A stretch of 10,166 nt of DNA from positions 1 to 10,166 of the forward strand of contig QMME01000122.1 of NCBI GenBank assembly GCA_003647095.1, read 5' to 3'. This document shows, piece after piece, positions 1 through 5,986 of this stretch. Source of the stretch: Deltaproteobacteria bacterium (GTDB lineage: Bacteria; Myxococcota; B64-G9). Position 1 is the stretch's first letter. The number at the start of each line of letters is the position of its first letter. Both the position numbers and the translations under genes were made by a program. Under the pieces are notes generated by a model that was given only the letters and a program-made list of their open reading frames with translations, was not told the DNA's origin and made no database searches.

Positions 1-28
1 TGCCATCTCGAGGTGCCTTGCTATGTGT

Positions 29-44
29 CAACGTTATTACGTTG
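29..44. repeat. Short perfect hairpin, 6-bp arms
   Basis: CAACGT (29-34) pairs with ACGTTG (39-44) around a four-base loop. The same CAACGTTG core reappears in both arms of the hairpin at 223-255, so the two may be related elements or share a binding protein. The function is unknown. Confidence 0.4.
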
Positions 45-52
45 CCGGGAGG

Positions 53-118
53 CTGTCAATTCACCCTGCAGTTGCATAAGCAACTGCGGGGTTGAAGTCT
101 TGCAGGTTGAATTGGCGG
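53..118. repeat. Nested inverted repeats with mutually exclusive pairings
   Basis: Two alternative stems can form. Inner hairpin: 64-75 pairs with 80-91 (12 pairs, one T-G wobble, ATAA loop). Outer stem: 58-70 pairs with 101-113 (13 positions, one mismatch), extendable with wobbles to about 53-70/101-118. Bases 64-70 take part in both, so the full stems exclude each other, as in attenuators or riboswitch-like leaders. The sequence shows the pairing; any regulatory role is inference. Confidence 0.45.
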
Positions 119-147
119 GCCCCGACAGCGCTGCGCGTAACGGCCCG

Positions 148-169
148 GAAATCATCTTTTTGTGATTTC
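148..169. repeat. Short hairpin with T-rich loop
   Basis: GAAATCA (148-154) pairs with TGATTTC (163-169) around an eight-base loop containing five T. No T-tract follows the stem on either strand, so it is not a standard intrinsic terminator. Confidence 0.35.
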
Positions 170-222
170 TGCGGTTTGCGAAGCATGTTCCAGGTTTCCT
201 TACCGGCACTGGTTCATCTTTA

Positions 223-255
223 AACCCCAACGTTGCTTTTTGCAACGTTGGGGTT
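223..255. repeat. Perfect 14-bp inverted repeat with T5 loop
   Basis: The left arm 223-236 and right arm 242-255 are exact reverse complements around a loop of five T (237-241). The octamer GGTTCATC occurs at 211-218 and again at 252-259, just before and across the right end of the structure. There is no T-tract after the stem on either strand, so it does not look like a classical rho-independent terminator, though the stem is strong enough to stop or stabilise transcripts. Alternatives are an operator, an RNA-processing signal, or a repeated extragenic palindrome. Confidence 0.6.
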
Positions 256-293
256 CATCCCGGCCGGGTTGGACAGCGGTTGCCGGCTGAGAA

Positions 294-299
294 TATCAT
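294..299 (+). promoter_or_regulatory. Possible -10 element just upstream of the AsmA-like gene
   Basis: TATCAT at 294-299 differs at one position from the sigma70 -10 consensus. A weak -35 candidate, TTGGAC at 269-274, sits at a long 19-bp spacing. If it is used, transcription would begin at about the GTG/ATG start at 306-311, giving a leaderless mRNA, which would agree with the lack of a Shine-Dalgarno there. This is weak evidence. Confidence 0.2.
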
Positions 300-305
300 C
301 GGCGG

Positions 306-3300
306 GTGATGGTCCGGGCAGAGGAAAAGAAACGGCGCCGGCTGGCGGGACGGCTGGCCCGGCTGGGATTGTGGCTGGCGGCCGGCCTGGCGGGGTTGCT
401 GTTGCTGGCCTGGCTGGCGCTGCTGCTGTTTCTGCCCGACGAGAAGATACGTCGCCTGGCGCTGGACGAGGTCTCCCGGCTGCTGGGGGCGCCGGTACAC
501 TCCGGGCCCCTGCAGGTGGGGCTGCTGAGCGGTTTTTCCCTGGAAGGGTTGCGCCTGGGGGCCCCGCCGGGATTCGCGGAGCCGGTCCTGACGGTGGAGA
601 GAATCGGCTTCAGCTATGCGCCCCTGCAGCTGCTGCGGGGACGGCTGCTGGTGCGGGAGGTGGTGCTCGAAGGACCGGCGCTTCGGGTCGAGCAACAGGC
701 GGGTGTGCTCAATGTCGGGGCCCTGCTGGCCGGTAGCGGCGGTGCCGCCGATTCCTCCGGCGGGCCGGCCGATGCGGGGGAGCTGAACTTCGATCTCGAC
801 GTGCGACGGTTGAGACTGGTTGCCGGTTCCGTACGGCTCCTGTTCCCGGGGGTGCGGCTGGCGCTGGCCGGCGTTCGACTCGATGCCCGCCTGCTGCTGG
901 ACCGCAAGCGGGGCAGGCGGGTGGAACTCGAGCTGGACTGGCCGCCGCCCGAGGAGAGCAACCTGCAACTGGGCGGCGGGGGCATGGCTGGATTCACCTG
1001 CCGGCTGGGCGGCCGCCTGCGGGCGCTGCTGGACGACGACCGCTGGCAGGCCGACATCGAGCTGCGGCTGGCAGACAGCCGCTGGGACGACGGCCAGGCC
1101 CACCCGCTGGTGCTCCTGGCCGAGCTGGAAGGAGCCTGGCCCCCGCCGGCAGGACCCCTCGTCGTCAAGCGGCTGCGCCTGCGGCAGGAGCAGGACGTCC
1201 TGCTGCGGGCCAGCGGGCGGCTGGGCCGGGGGTGGAACTGGCGGGCGGAATACTCCTTGCACCCTCCCCGGTGGTTGCTCGATCTGCTGGCCCGGCGGCT
1301 GGGCATGCGCATCTCCGGCCGCCTGGCCGTGGAAGAGGGCCGGGCCCGGGGAGACCTGTCCGGTAGGCTGGAGTCGGCCGCCCGCCTGGTGCTGGAGGGA
1401 GTGCAACTCGCGGGCGGGGGGCTGGTGGCCGGCGGCCTGAAGGGAAGCAGCCGCCTGACGGCGGAGCGGCAAGGAGGCGGGTTCAGCGGTCGCCTGTCCG
1501 CAACCCGGCTGCAGCTCGACTCCCTGGCCGGGCCCGGCTGGCGGGCGAAGTCGGCCTGGCTGACCGCGGGTGGCCGGGTAGCCATGAGCGACGGCCCGGG
1601 CGGTGCGGGTATCGAGCTCGAGCATGCCGTCGTGGACCTGCACTGTCATCGGTTGAAGCTGGGAACGGTGACGGCCGGCAACCTGGTGGCACGGCTCACC
1701 TGGCCGGAGGCGGAGGCGCCGGAAAGGCGGCGCCTGAACCTGGAGGGAAGGGCCGCCCGGGTAAGGCTGGCCGGCACCCGGGTGATCGCACCGCGCCTGG
1801 AAGCCGACTTGGCCATCGGGGCCGTTGCCCCGGGTGGTTTGCTGCCGGAGGGCGCCGGCATCGAGGCCCGGCTCGCCGCCGCTCGCCTGGAGTCCGGGCC
1901 GGTGCGGGCCGAGGGGATCACGGCCACCGTCTCCGGCAGGATGGGCGCCGGCGGCAATTTCCGGGGAAGCCTGCGGGCGGGTGTTCGGCGGTTGGCCGCC
2001 TTCCGGCAACGGCCGCTGCGGCTGCCGGGGCCGCTGCGGCTGCAGATGCGACTGGCGGCCGGCAGGCAGCGGCTGGTGCTGGAGCGGTCTCGCTGGGAAT
2101 TCCAGCAGCTGGGGACGCTGCAGGTTAGCGGTTCCTGGCGGCGGCCGTCGGGCGAGTTCGACGCCGACTGGCAGGGCCAGCTGGCGGTGCCGGCAGCGGT
2201 GGCCGGACTGCGGCCGCTGTGGAGACTTCCCGGGCGACTGTCCGGGCGCCTGCGGCTGGCGGGCCGCCTTCATGGCAGCCTGCCGCCGGCGGCGGGGGCG
2301 CAGGCCCGTGCCGGCGCCGAGGCCACGGTACGATTCGAGGAGCTGGCCTTCGAGGACGAGGGAATCGCCGTCGCCGGGGTAAGCGGGCGGCTGCAGCTTT
2401 CCTGGCCGCAGCTGGAGGGAAAGAAGCTGGCCGTATCCGGCAAGCTGGTGGCGCGACGGCTGCGGGCGGGTCCACTGGGCGCGCGGCAGGTAGACGTCGA
2501 CCTGCACCTGGAACGCGGCAATTCCCAGGTGGGATTGCGGCTTTCCTCCCGGGCCGGGCGGTTGCGGTTCGATCGATTGGCCGGGCAGCCCTGGAAGCGG
2601 GTGGGGCTGGAGATCGAAGGCAGCCTGCTGGCGGGCAAGGAAGGCCGGCTGCGGCGGCTGTTTCTGCGCCTGCCCTCGGCGGGGCTGGAGATCGAGGGCG
2701 AGGGGCAGGCGCTGGTGAGCGACACCGCGGCCTGGCCGCCGCGCTTTTCCTTCTCGGGTTCCCTGGGAGTGCGTCTCGATGCCGGGCGGCCGGTGCGCTG
2801 GGGAGGCGGGCTGGTGCTGGGAGGCCGGGCCGCGGCGGAGCTGGGAGTGCGTTCCGCGGGGCAGGGAAAGGTATCCCTGAGCGGCGACTTCGAGTTCGCC
2901 GGCCTGGATGTCGGCGCTCCCGGTTTCAGCGCCCGCCGCCTGGCGGGGCACGTGCAGGTGCGCCAGGACGTGCAGTTGCACGGCGGCGGCGTCACCCTGC
3001 TGGGGAAAAAACAACGCCGGCTGGCCGCCGTCAGGCCCCGTTCCGCCTACGAGCAGGCGCTGGGACCGCTGCGGGCACCGGCCAGCGGGGTACGGGCGCA
3101 GGAGGTGCGTCTGGGCGGCCTGCGGCTCGAGCGCCCGCGGGCGGACATCGAGCTGGACCACGGCCTGCTGCGGGTCGGTGGTTTGCGCCTGGGGTTGCTG
3201 GGCGGAGACGTCACCGCCGAGCTGGGACTGGTACTGGCGCCGTCCGACAGGCGCGCCCTGGGAATGTGGCTGGAGGCCAGCGACGTAGACCTGGGCCGGC

Positions 3301-3713
3301 TGACCGCCATCGCCGGGACCGAGAGCAGGGTGGGAGGCAACATGCGCCTGGCCGCCCGGGCCGACCGCCACGAACTCGACGCCTCGGTGCACCTGACCAG
3401 TATCGGCCGGGGAGCGCTGCAGGCCCTGCTGCGGGGTCTCGACCCCGGGGGTGGAAATCCCTCCCTGGCCCGCCTGCACGAGATGATCGAACGCTACCAG
3501 GTGGCCCCACGCTCGGTGTCGTTGCAGCTGCGCCGCGGCCTGCTGGACCTGGCCATTGACCTGGACATGGGTCCGGCCGCGCGCACGGTGGCCCGCCTCA
3601 TCCGCGGCTTCGAGGGACAGACCTTCCGGCTGTCGGCCCTGCCGGTGGGGCCGTGGCTGAACAGCGTGCTGGCCCGCCTGCGCCGGACGGAAATGCCTGC
3701 CCCGGGGCGCTGA
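306..3713 (+). CDS. AsmA-superfamily inner-membrane-anchored envelope protein (YdbH/TamB-like)
   Basis: A 1135-residue protein. Residues 8-15 are basic and about 20-43 form one hydrophobic anchor, so the bulk should lie in the periplasm. Residues 44-140 match the AsmA N-terminal pattern: LPDEKIRRLALDEVSRLLG, then an amphipathic GLSGFSLEGLRLG-type stretch, a VERIGFSYAPLQLLRGRL segment, and an LEGPALRVEQQAGVLNVGAL-type end. The middle is long, beta-rich and repetitive (alternating Leu/Val with Arg/Glu), as in proteins that build a hydrophobic groove for lipids. The last 180 residues (from about 958, GGLRLGLLGGDVTAEL) form a conserved AsmA-like C-terminal domain. Known relatives (TamB, YhdP, YdbH) move or balance phospholipids between the membranes; applying that role here is inference. 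The frame opens at GTG 306, with ATG at 309 equally possible; no clear Shine-Dalgarno precedes either. The next gene converges on it and is YdbL-like, which favours a YdbH-type role. Confidence 0.85.
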   Translation: MMVRAEEKKRRRLAGRLARLGLWLAAGLAGLLLLAWLALLLFLPDEKIRRLALDEVSRLLGAPVHSGPLQVGLLSGFSLEGLRLGAPPGFAEPVLTVERIGFSYAPLQLLRGRLLVREVVLEGPALRVEQQAGVLNVGALLAGSGGAADSSGGPADAGELNFDLDVRRLRLVAGSVRLLFPGVRLALAGVRLDARLLLDRKRGRRVELELDWPPPEESNLQLGGGGMAGFTCRLGGRLRALLDDDRWQADIELRLADSRWDDGQAHPLVLLAELEGAWPPPAGPLVVKRLRLRQEQDVLLRASGRLGRGWNWRAEYSLHPPRWLLDLLARRLGMRISGRLAVEEGRARGDLSGRLESAARLVLEGVQLAGGGLVAGGLKGSSRLTAERQGGGFSGRLSATRLQLDSLAGPGWRAKSAWLTAGGRVAMSDGPGGAGIELEHAVVDLHCHRLKLGTVTAGNLVARLTWPEAEAPERRRLNLEGRAARVRLAGTRVIAPRLEADLAIGAVAPGGLLPEGAGIEARLAAARLESGPVRAEGITATVSGRMGAGGNFRGSLRAGVRRLAAFRQRPLRLPGPLRLQMRLAAGRQRLVLERSRWEFQQLGTLQVSGSWRRPSGEFDADWQGQLAVPAAVAGLRPLWRLPGRLSGRLRLAGRLHGSLPPAAGAQARAGAEATVRFEELAFEDEGIAVAGVSGRLQLSWPQLEGKKLAVSGKLVARRLRAGPLGARQVDVDLHLERGNSQVGLRLSSRAGRLRFDRLAGQPWKRVGLEIEGSLLAGKEGRLRRLFLRLPSAGLEIEGEGQALVSDTAAWPPRFSFSGSLGVRLDAGRPVRWGGGLVLGGRAAAELGVRSAGQGKVSLSGDFEFAGLDVGAPGFSARRLAGHVQVRQDVQLHGGGVTLLGKKQRRLAAVRPRSAYEQALGPLRAPASGVRAQEVRLGGLRLERPRADIELDHGLLRVGGLRLGLLGGDVTAELGLVLAPSDRRALGMWLEASDVDLGRLTAIAGTESRVGGNMRLAARADRHELDASVHLTSIGRGALQALLRGLDPGGGNPSLARLHEMIERYQVAPRSVSLQLRRGLLDLAIDLDMGPAARTVARLIRGFEGQTFRLSALPVGPWLNSVLARLRRTEMPAPGR

Positions 3714-3757
3714 CAGGTGCGCCGGCGGTGCCGACGGCCGGAAGGCGCATCAGCGCC
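3706..3757. terminator. Hairpin spanning both converging stop codons (bidirectional terminator candidate)
   Basis: GGCGCTGA (3706-3713) is the exact reverse complement of TCAGCGCC (3750-3757), and TGCGCC (3718-3723) of GGCGCA (3744-3749). Together they give a 14-pair stem with a four-base bulge on one side, topped by a GC-rich loop with further pairing (GGC 3724-3726 with GCC 3737-3739). The TGA of the AsmA-like gene closes the left outer arm and the TGA of the minus-strand gene opens the right outer arm. No T-tract is present, so termination would rely on stem strength or Rho. The position between convergent genes supports a shared terminator. Confidence 0.5.
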
Positions 3758-4346
3758 GGCGCTGCCAGGTGCCGGCGTCGTCTTGCCACCAGTGGCCGGA
3801 AGCGGCGTGCTCACGCTGCAGGCGTACGAAGGCCTCGATCACCTGGGGCAGATCGGCCTCGGTGAGATCGGGGCTGGTGGCCACCACGAAACGCAGCACC
3901 ACCTGGCGGGCGGCGTTCACGCGCCTGGCCACCTCGGCCAGGCGCCGGGCCAGGTCGCCTTCAGCGGCCCGCCGACAGGGCCGGGGCAGCAGCCGGCCGC
4001 GGTTGCCCTCTCCCAGGCAGCCCAGCGCTTTCAGCTCGTCGACGTCGTCGCGCAGGAAGATCATCTCCTGGCGGGCGCGCAGGGCCCGCCGGCGCGGCTC
4101 GCTGGTGCCGGTCTTGCCCGGGCCCGGCCCGGAGCGGACCGAGGACAGCAGCTGCATGTCCCGGTCCAGCTCCCGGTAGCTGCCCAGGATCTGGTTTTCC
4201 AGGGCGGTTCGCTGGTCGACTACCTGGATGCGGGGACTGACGCACCCGAGCGGCCCGGCGGCCAGGCAGGAGAGCAGCAACGCGGAAACGACGGGAGGGA
4301 ACCTCGGGCTAGCCCGAACTGCAATCGCTGTTCGTGGTCTCGGCAT
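3750..4346 (-). CDS. DUF1318/YdbL-like putative lipoprotein
   Basis: From ATG 4346 this is a 198-residue protein with a basic N-terminus, a hydrophobic stretch (about 19-34) and a cysteine at 35 in PLGC. That is a poor lipobox, because Pro occupies -3; an alternative is LLSC at 27. The C-terminal half matches the DUF1318/YdbL pattern: GCLGEGNRGRLL (109-120), VNAARQVVLRFV (143-154), LTEADLPQVIEAF (161-173) and the ending SGHWWQDDAGTW (183-194). In E. coli, YdbL is a periplasmic partner of the AsmA-like YdbH and lipoprotein YnbE. An AsmA-like gene converging from the other side makes the same partnership plausible. Two extra cysteines (110, 124) could pair. The start is uncertain: 4346 overlaps the upstream gene by 38 bases and lacks a Shine-Dalgarno, while TTG at 4280 would leave only a minimal signal sequence. 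Confidence 0.7.
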   Translation of the reverse strand: MPRPRTAIAVRASPRFPPVVSALLLSCLAAGPLGCVSPRIQVVDQRTALENQILGSYRELDRDMQLLSSVRSGPGPGKTGTSEPRRRALRARQEMIFLRDDVDELKALGCLGEGNRGRLLPRPCRRAAEGDLARRLAEVARRVNAARQVVLRFVVATSPDLTEADLPQVIEAFVRLQREHAASGHWWQDDAGTWQRRR

Positions 4347-5040
4347 CGGGGAAGAGACTGTCGTCCCAGCTGGTCTTGCGGCAGAACTTCTTGGACAGCA
4401 GCGGGCAGTAGCGGTAACAGATGCAGGCACAGCAGCGCGCGAAGTTGCCCTGCTCGCAGACCGAGTAGTCGTAGTTGGGATCGCCCGCGACCGAGCTGGG
4501 ACACTTGTCTTCAGGATTGCCGGTGGGACTGGCGCCGGCTTCCACGCAGGCGCTGGTGGTGGTGCAGCTGGTGCCCCAGTCGGCCTCGTTTTCGCAGTTC
4601 AGGTTGGTGCCGAAGGGAGCCATGTGGCTGCAGGAGTATCCCTTGGGACAGCTGGCATCGGAGAGGCATTCCTTGCTGCAGTATCCCAGGCAGCCCACGG
4701 GGGCATCGGTGCACTCGGTGCCACCGGCCAGGTCGGTGCTGCAGCTGCCGTTCATGTGGGTCACGTCGCCGGGAATCTGGGTGGCCACGCAGATGAGGTT
4801 TTCGCATTGCAGCGAGGGCAGCTGGATGCAATCGGTGGGACAGGCGGCATTGTTCACCGTGGGCGGAGAACTCGAGGTGTCCTGCAGGGGGGCACAGGTG
4901 GGGTAGGCCTGGCAGTCGATCGCTCCCTGGTCGTCACGCGGCCAGGAGAAGGTGCAGGGCTGGCCGATGGGTGCCTCGCCACAGGCCACCAGCACGGCCA
5001 CCAACAGCATCACCACCCCGGAAAAGAGGATCTTGCGCAT
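4309..5040 (-). CDS. Cysteine-rich outer-envelope lipoprotein of unknown function
   Basis: A 243-residue protein with a textbook lipoprotein signal: MRK, hydrophobic residues 4-19, lipobox LVAC with the lipidated Cys at 20 followed by Gly, hence probably outer membrane. It contains 27 cysteines; leaving out Cys20, 26 remain, an even number that would allow 13 disulfides. Notable spacings are C-x3-C-x3-C-x5-C-x5-C at 117-137 (within GYCSKECLSDASCPKGYSC), a style common in secreted myxobacterial proteins, and a dense CC-x-C-x-C-x3-C cluster at 203-212. No VWA or other known domain is recognisable. A strong Shine-Dalgarno (GGGAGGTG, complement of 5049-5056) sits nine bases before the ATG. It is transcribed divergently from the glt-like operon and overlaps the YdbL-like gene downstream. 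A surface adhesin, a structural cap or a metal-binding protein are all possible. Confidence 0.85.
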   Translation of the reverse strand: MRKILFSGVVMLLVAVLVACGEAPIGQPCTFSWPRDDQGAIDCQAYPTCAPLQDTSSSPPTVNNAACPTDCIQLPSLQCENLICVATQIPGDVTHMNGSCSTDLAGGTECTDAPVGCLGYCSKECLSDASCPKGYSCSHMAPFGTNLNCENEADWGTSCTTTSACVEAGASPTGNPEDKCPSSVAGDPNYDYSVCEQGNFARCCACICYRYCPLLSKKFCRKTSWDDSLFPDAETTNSDCSSG

Positions 5041-5048
5041 GTCCGGAA

Positions 5049-5056
5049 CACCTCCC
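5049..5056 (-). promoter_or_regulatory. Strong Shine-Dalgarno of the cysteine-rich lipoprotein gene
   Basis: The minus strand reads GGGAGGTG here, nine bases upstream of the ATG at 5040, which fixes the start codon. Confidence 0.75.
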
Positions 5057-5102
5057 GCCGGCCTGCCGGCCCGGCCTGCTGGTTGCCAGCCAGATCACCG
5101 AA

Positions 5103-5132
5103 GCTGTAGCATGCCGGGGGCGGACAATTCAA
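5103..5132 (-). promoter_or_regulatory. Weak candidate promoter for the minus-strand lipoprotein pair
   Basis: On the minus strand TTGAAT (5132-5127) and TACAGC (5108-5103) are 18 bp apart. The -35 matches four and the -10 three of six consensus bases. The position, roughly 60 bases before the start codon, is sensible, but the match is poor. Confidence 0.25.
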
Positions 5133-5155
5133 GAAAAACCTTTACGGATAATTGC

Positions 5156-5185
5156 TTGACAGCGGCTTCGTTGCTCGCATACGAT
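5156..5185 (+). promoter_or_regulatory. Sigma70-like promoter of the beta-barrel/TPR operon
   Basis: A perfect -35 TTGACA (5156-5161) is followed after 18 bp by TACGAT (5180-5185), four of six to the -10 consensus, with first, second, fifth and sixth bases correct. Transcription would start near 5192, giving a leader of about 90 bases before the TTG start at 5284. The surrounding bases are more A+T-rich than the flanking genes, as expected for a promoter. Confidence 0.6.
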
Positions 5186-5217
5186 TTGCGCGATTATGCC
5201 TTGGATTTCCGATAGGT

Positions 5218-5253
5218 TCCCAAATCTGGGACATGCCCCGGCCGGGTCCGGGG
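5218..5253 (+). promoter_or_regulatory. Two small hairpins in the operon leader
   Basis: TCCCA (5218-5222) pairs with TGGGA (5227-5231) around AATC, and CCCCGG (5236-5241) pairs with CCGGGG (5248-5253) around a six-base loop. Both lie in the predicted 5' leader ahead of the Shine-Dalgarno. They may affect mRNA stability or translation; no known riboswitch is recognised. Confidence 0.3.
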
Positions 5254-5268
5254 CCGGTCCGTCCACCA

Positions 5269-5276
5269 GGGAGGAG
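5269..5276 (+). promoter_or_regulatory. Shine-Dalgarno that decides a TTG start
   Basis: GGGAGGAG lies seven bases upstream of TTG at 5284. There is no ATG in this frame at the right distance, and starting here gives a clean signal peptide, so the TTG is the likely initiator. Confidence 0.65.
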
Positions 5277-5283
5277 AGCGAAA

Positions 5284-5985
5284 TTGAGGGCTAGGAAACT
5301 GATTACCTTGATGATCCTGGCAGGGTGGTGGGTTGCTGCGGGCCCGGCCCTGGCCGCGGAGCAGCAGGGCCGCTCGCTCAAGGAGCGCATACCCTCGGTG
5401 ACCCGTCGTCTCTTCACCAAGAGCGGCCGCCTGGAGTTGACCTTCTACCCCATGACCAGCATCAGCCTCAACGATGCCTTCTACCAGAAGTTCGGCGGGG
5501 GGCTGGGGCTGTCCTATCACTTCAGCGATGCCTTCTCGGCCCAGGCCATGGTCACCTACAGCCTCAACCTCCAGACCGACAATGCCTCCACCTTCACCAT
5601 ATCCCCGGACGTGCAGTCCAAGATCCCCTATGCCGGCAAGCGTACCGTGCTGGGAGGGGTGGATTTCTGCTGGGCCCCGGTGTACGGCAAGGTCAACCTG
5701 GCCAGCGAGGCGGTGCTGCACTTCGACACCTACCTGCTGGGTGGCTTCGGCCTGGTGGGCGGCGAGCAGGTGGAAGGTTCCAGCTTCGGTTTCGGTCTCA
5801 ACGTGGGCGTCGGCTTCCACCTGTTCTTCACGCCCATGCTGGCGCTGAAGGCAGAGTTGAAGGACTTCATGATTTTCACCGACAAGGTCTCTTTCGGCGA
5901 GGTGGAGAAATCCGACGTGCAACACCAGCTGCTGTTCAACCTGGGCCTGAGCCTGTTTTTCCTGGAAGGCGACCGGGAGGACTGA
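5284..5985 (+). CDS. Outer-membrane beta-barrel protein, GltA/GltB-like (first of paralogous pair)
   Basis: A 233-residue protein. Residues 1-24 form a signal peptide (MRARK, hydrophobic core, cleavage after GPALA), so it is exported. The rest alternates polar and apolar residues with many Gly, Tyr and Phe, as in a small outer-membrane barrel, and ends with an aromatic-rich strand (LLFNLGLSLFFLEG). Shared with the next gene are SLNDAFYQK-x-GGG (61-73), W-x-P-x-YGK (130-136), HFD-x-YL-x-GGFG (146-156) and NVG-x-G (173-177). It fits the outer-membrane beta-barrel family of myxobacteria that includes GltA and GltB, parts of the gliding platform in M. xanthus; gene order suggests it is the GltB counterpart, but the sequence alone cannot decide. 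Initiation is at TTG, one codon family rarely used; an upstream in-frame TTG at 5152 precedes the promoter -10 and is unlikely. It is the first gene of the operon, one base from the next. Confidence 0.82.
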   Translation: MRARKLITLMILAGWWVAAGPALAAEQQGRSLKERIPSVTRRLFTKSGRLELTFYPMTSISLNDAFYQKFGGGLGLSYHFSDAFSAQAMVTYSLNLQTDNASTFTISPDVQSKIPYAGKRTVLGGVDFCWAPVYGKVNLASEAVLHFDTYLLGGFGLVGGEQVEGSSFGFGLNVGVGFHLFFTPMLALKAELKDFMIFTDKVSFGEVEKSDVQHQLLFNLGLSLFFLEGDRED

Positions 5986-5986
5986 C

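Larger units (their letters stand above)
1..305. other. Intergenic leader region with serial hairpins, no convincing gene
   Basis: This stretch lies upstream of the AsmA-like gene and is visibly richer in A and T than the remaining window. I see no credible protein gene: the only small open frame, on the minus strand at 21-245, has no ribosome binding site, signal peptide or recognisable motif. It contains four inverted repeats (29-44, 53-118 with an inner hairpin, 148-169 and 223-255), the main ones listed separately. No tRNA fold was found. It may hold the end of the preceding transcription unit, a small structured RNA, or regulatory DNA for the gene at 306. Confidence 0.6.

Noticed and set aside
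21..245. Minus-strand open frame of 74 codons in the leader region
   Set aside because: No ribosome site or motif, and it runs through several hairpins.
1..305. tRNA, CRISPR or insertion-sequence remnant
   Set aside because: The hairpins do not form a cloverleaf, there is no regularly spaced direct repeat, and no transposase fragment is visible.
255..3479. Stop-free frame of 1074 codons on the minus strand, opposite the AsmA-like gene
   Set aside because: The product is Gln/Pro/Arg-rich without any domain or signal and mirrors the GC-rich codon use of the + strand gene, which has a membrane anchor and AsmA domains.
3717..4796. Plus-strand open frame of 359 codons
   Set aside because: Low-complexity Trp/Ser/Arg-rich product opposite both lipoprotein genes, with no start signal.
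4228..5109. Plus-strand open frame of 293 codons, rich in Gly, Ala and Val
   Set aside because: It is antisense to the cysteine-rich lipoprotein gene, which has a clear lipobox and Shine-Dalgarno; the Gly/Ala/Val bias follows from complementing that gene.
5152..5283. N-terminal extension of the first barrel from TTG 5152
   Set aside because: It would start before the promoter -35, lacks a Shine-Dalgarno, and would bury the signal peptide behind 44 residues.
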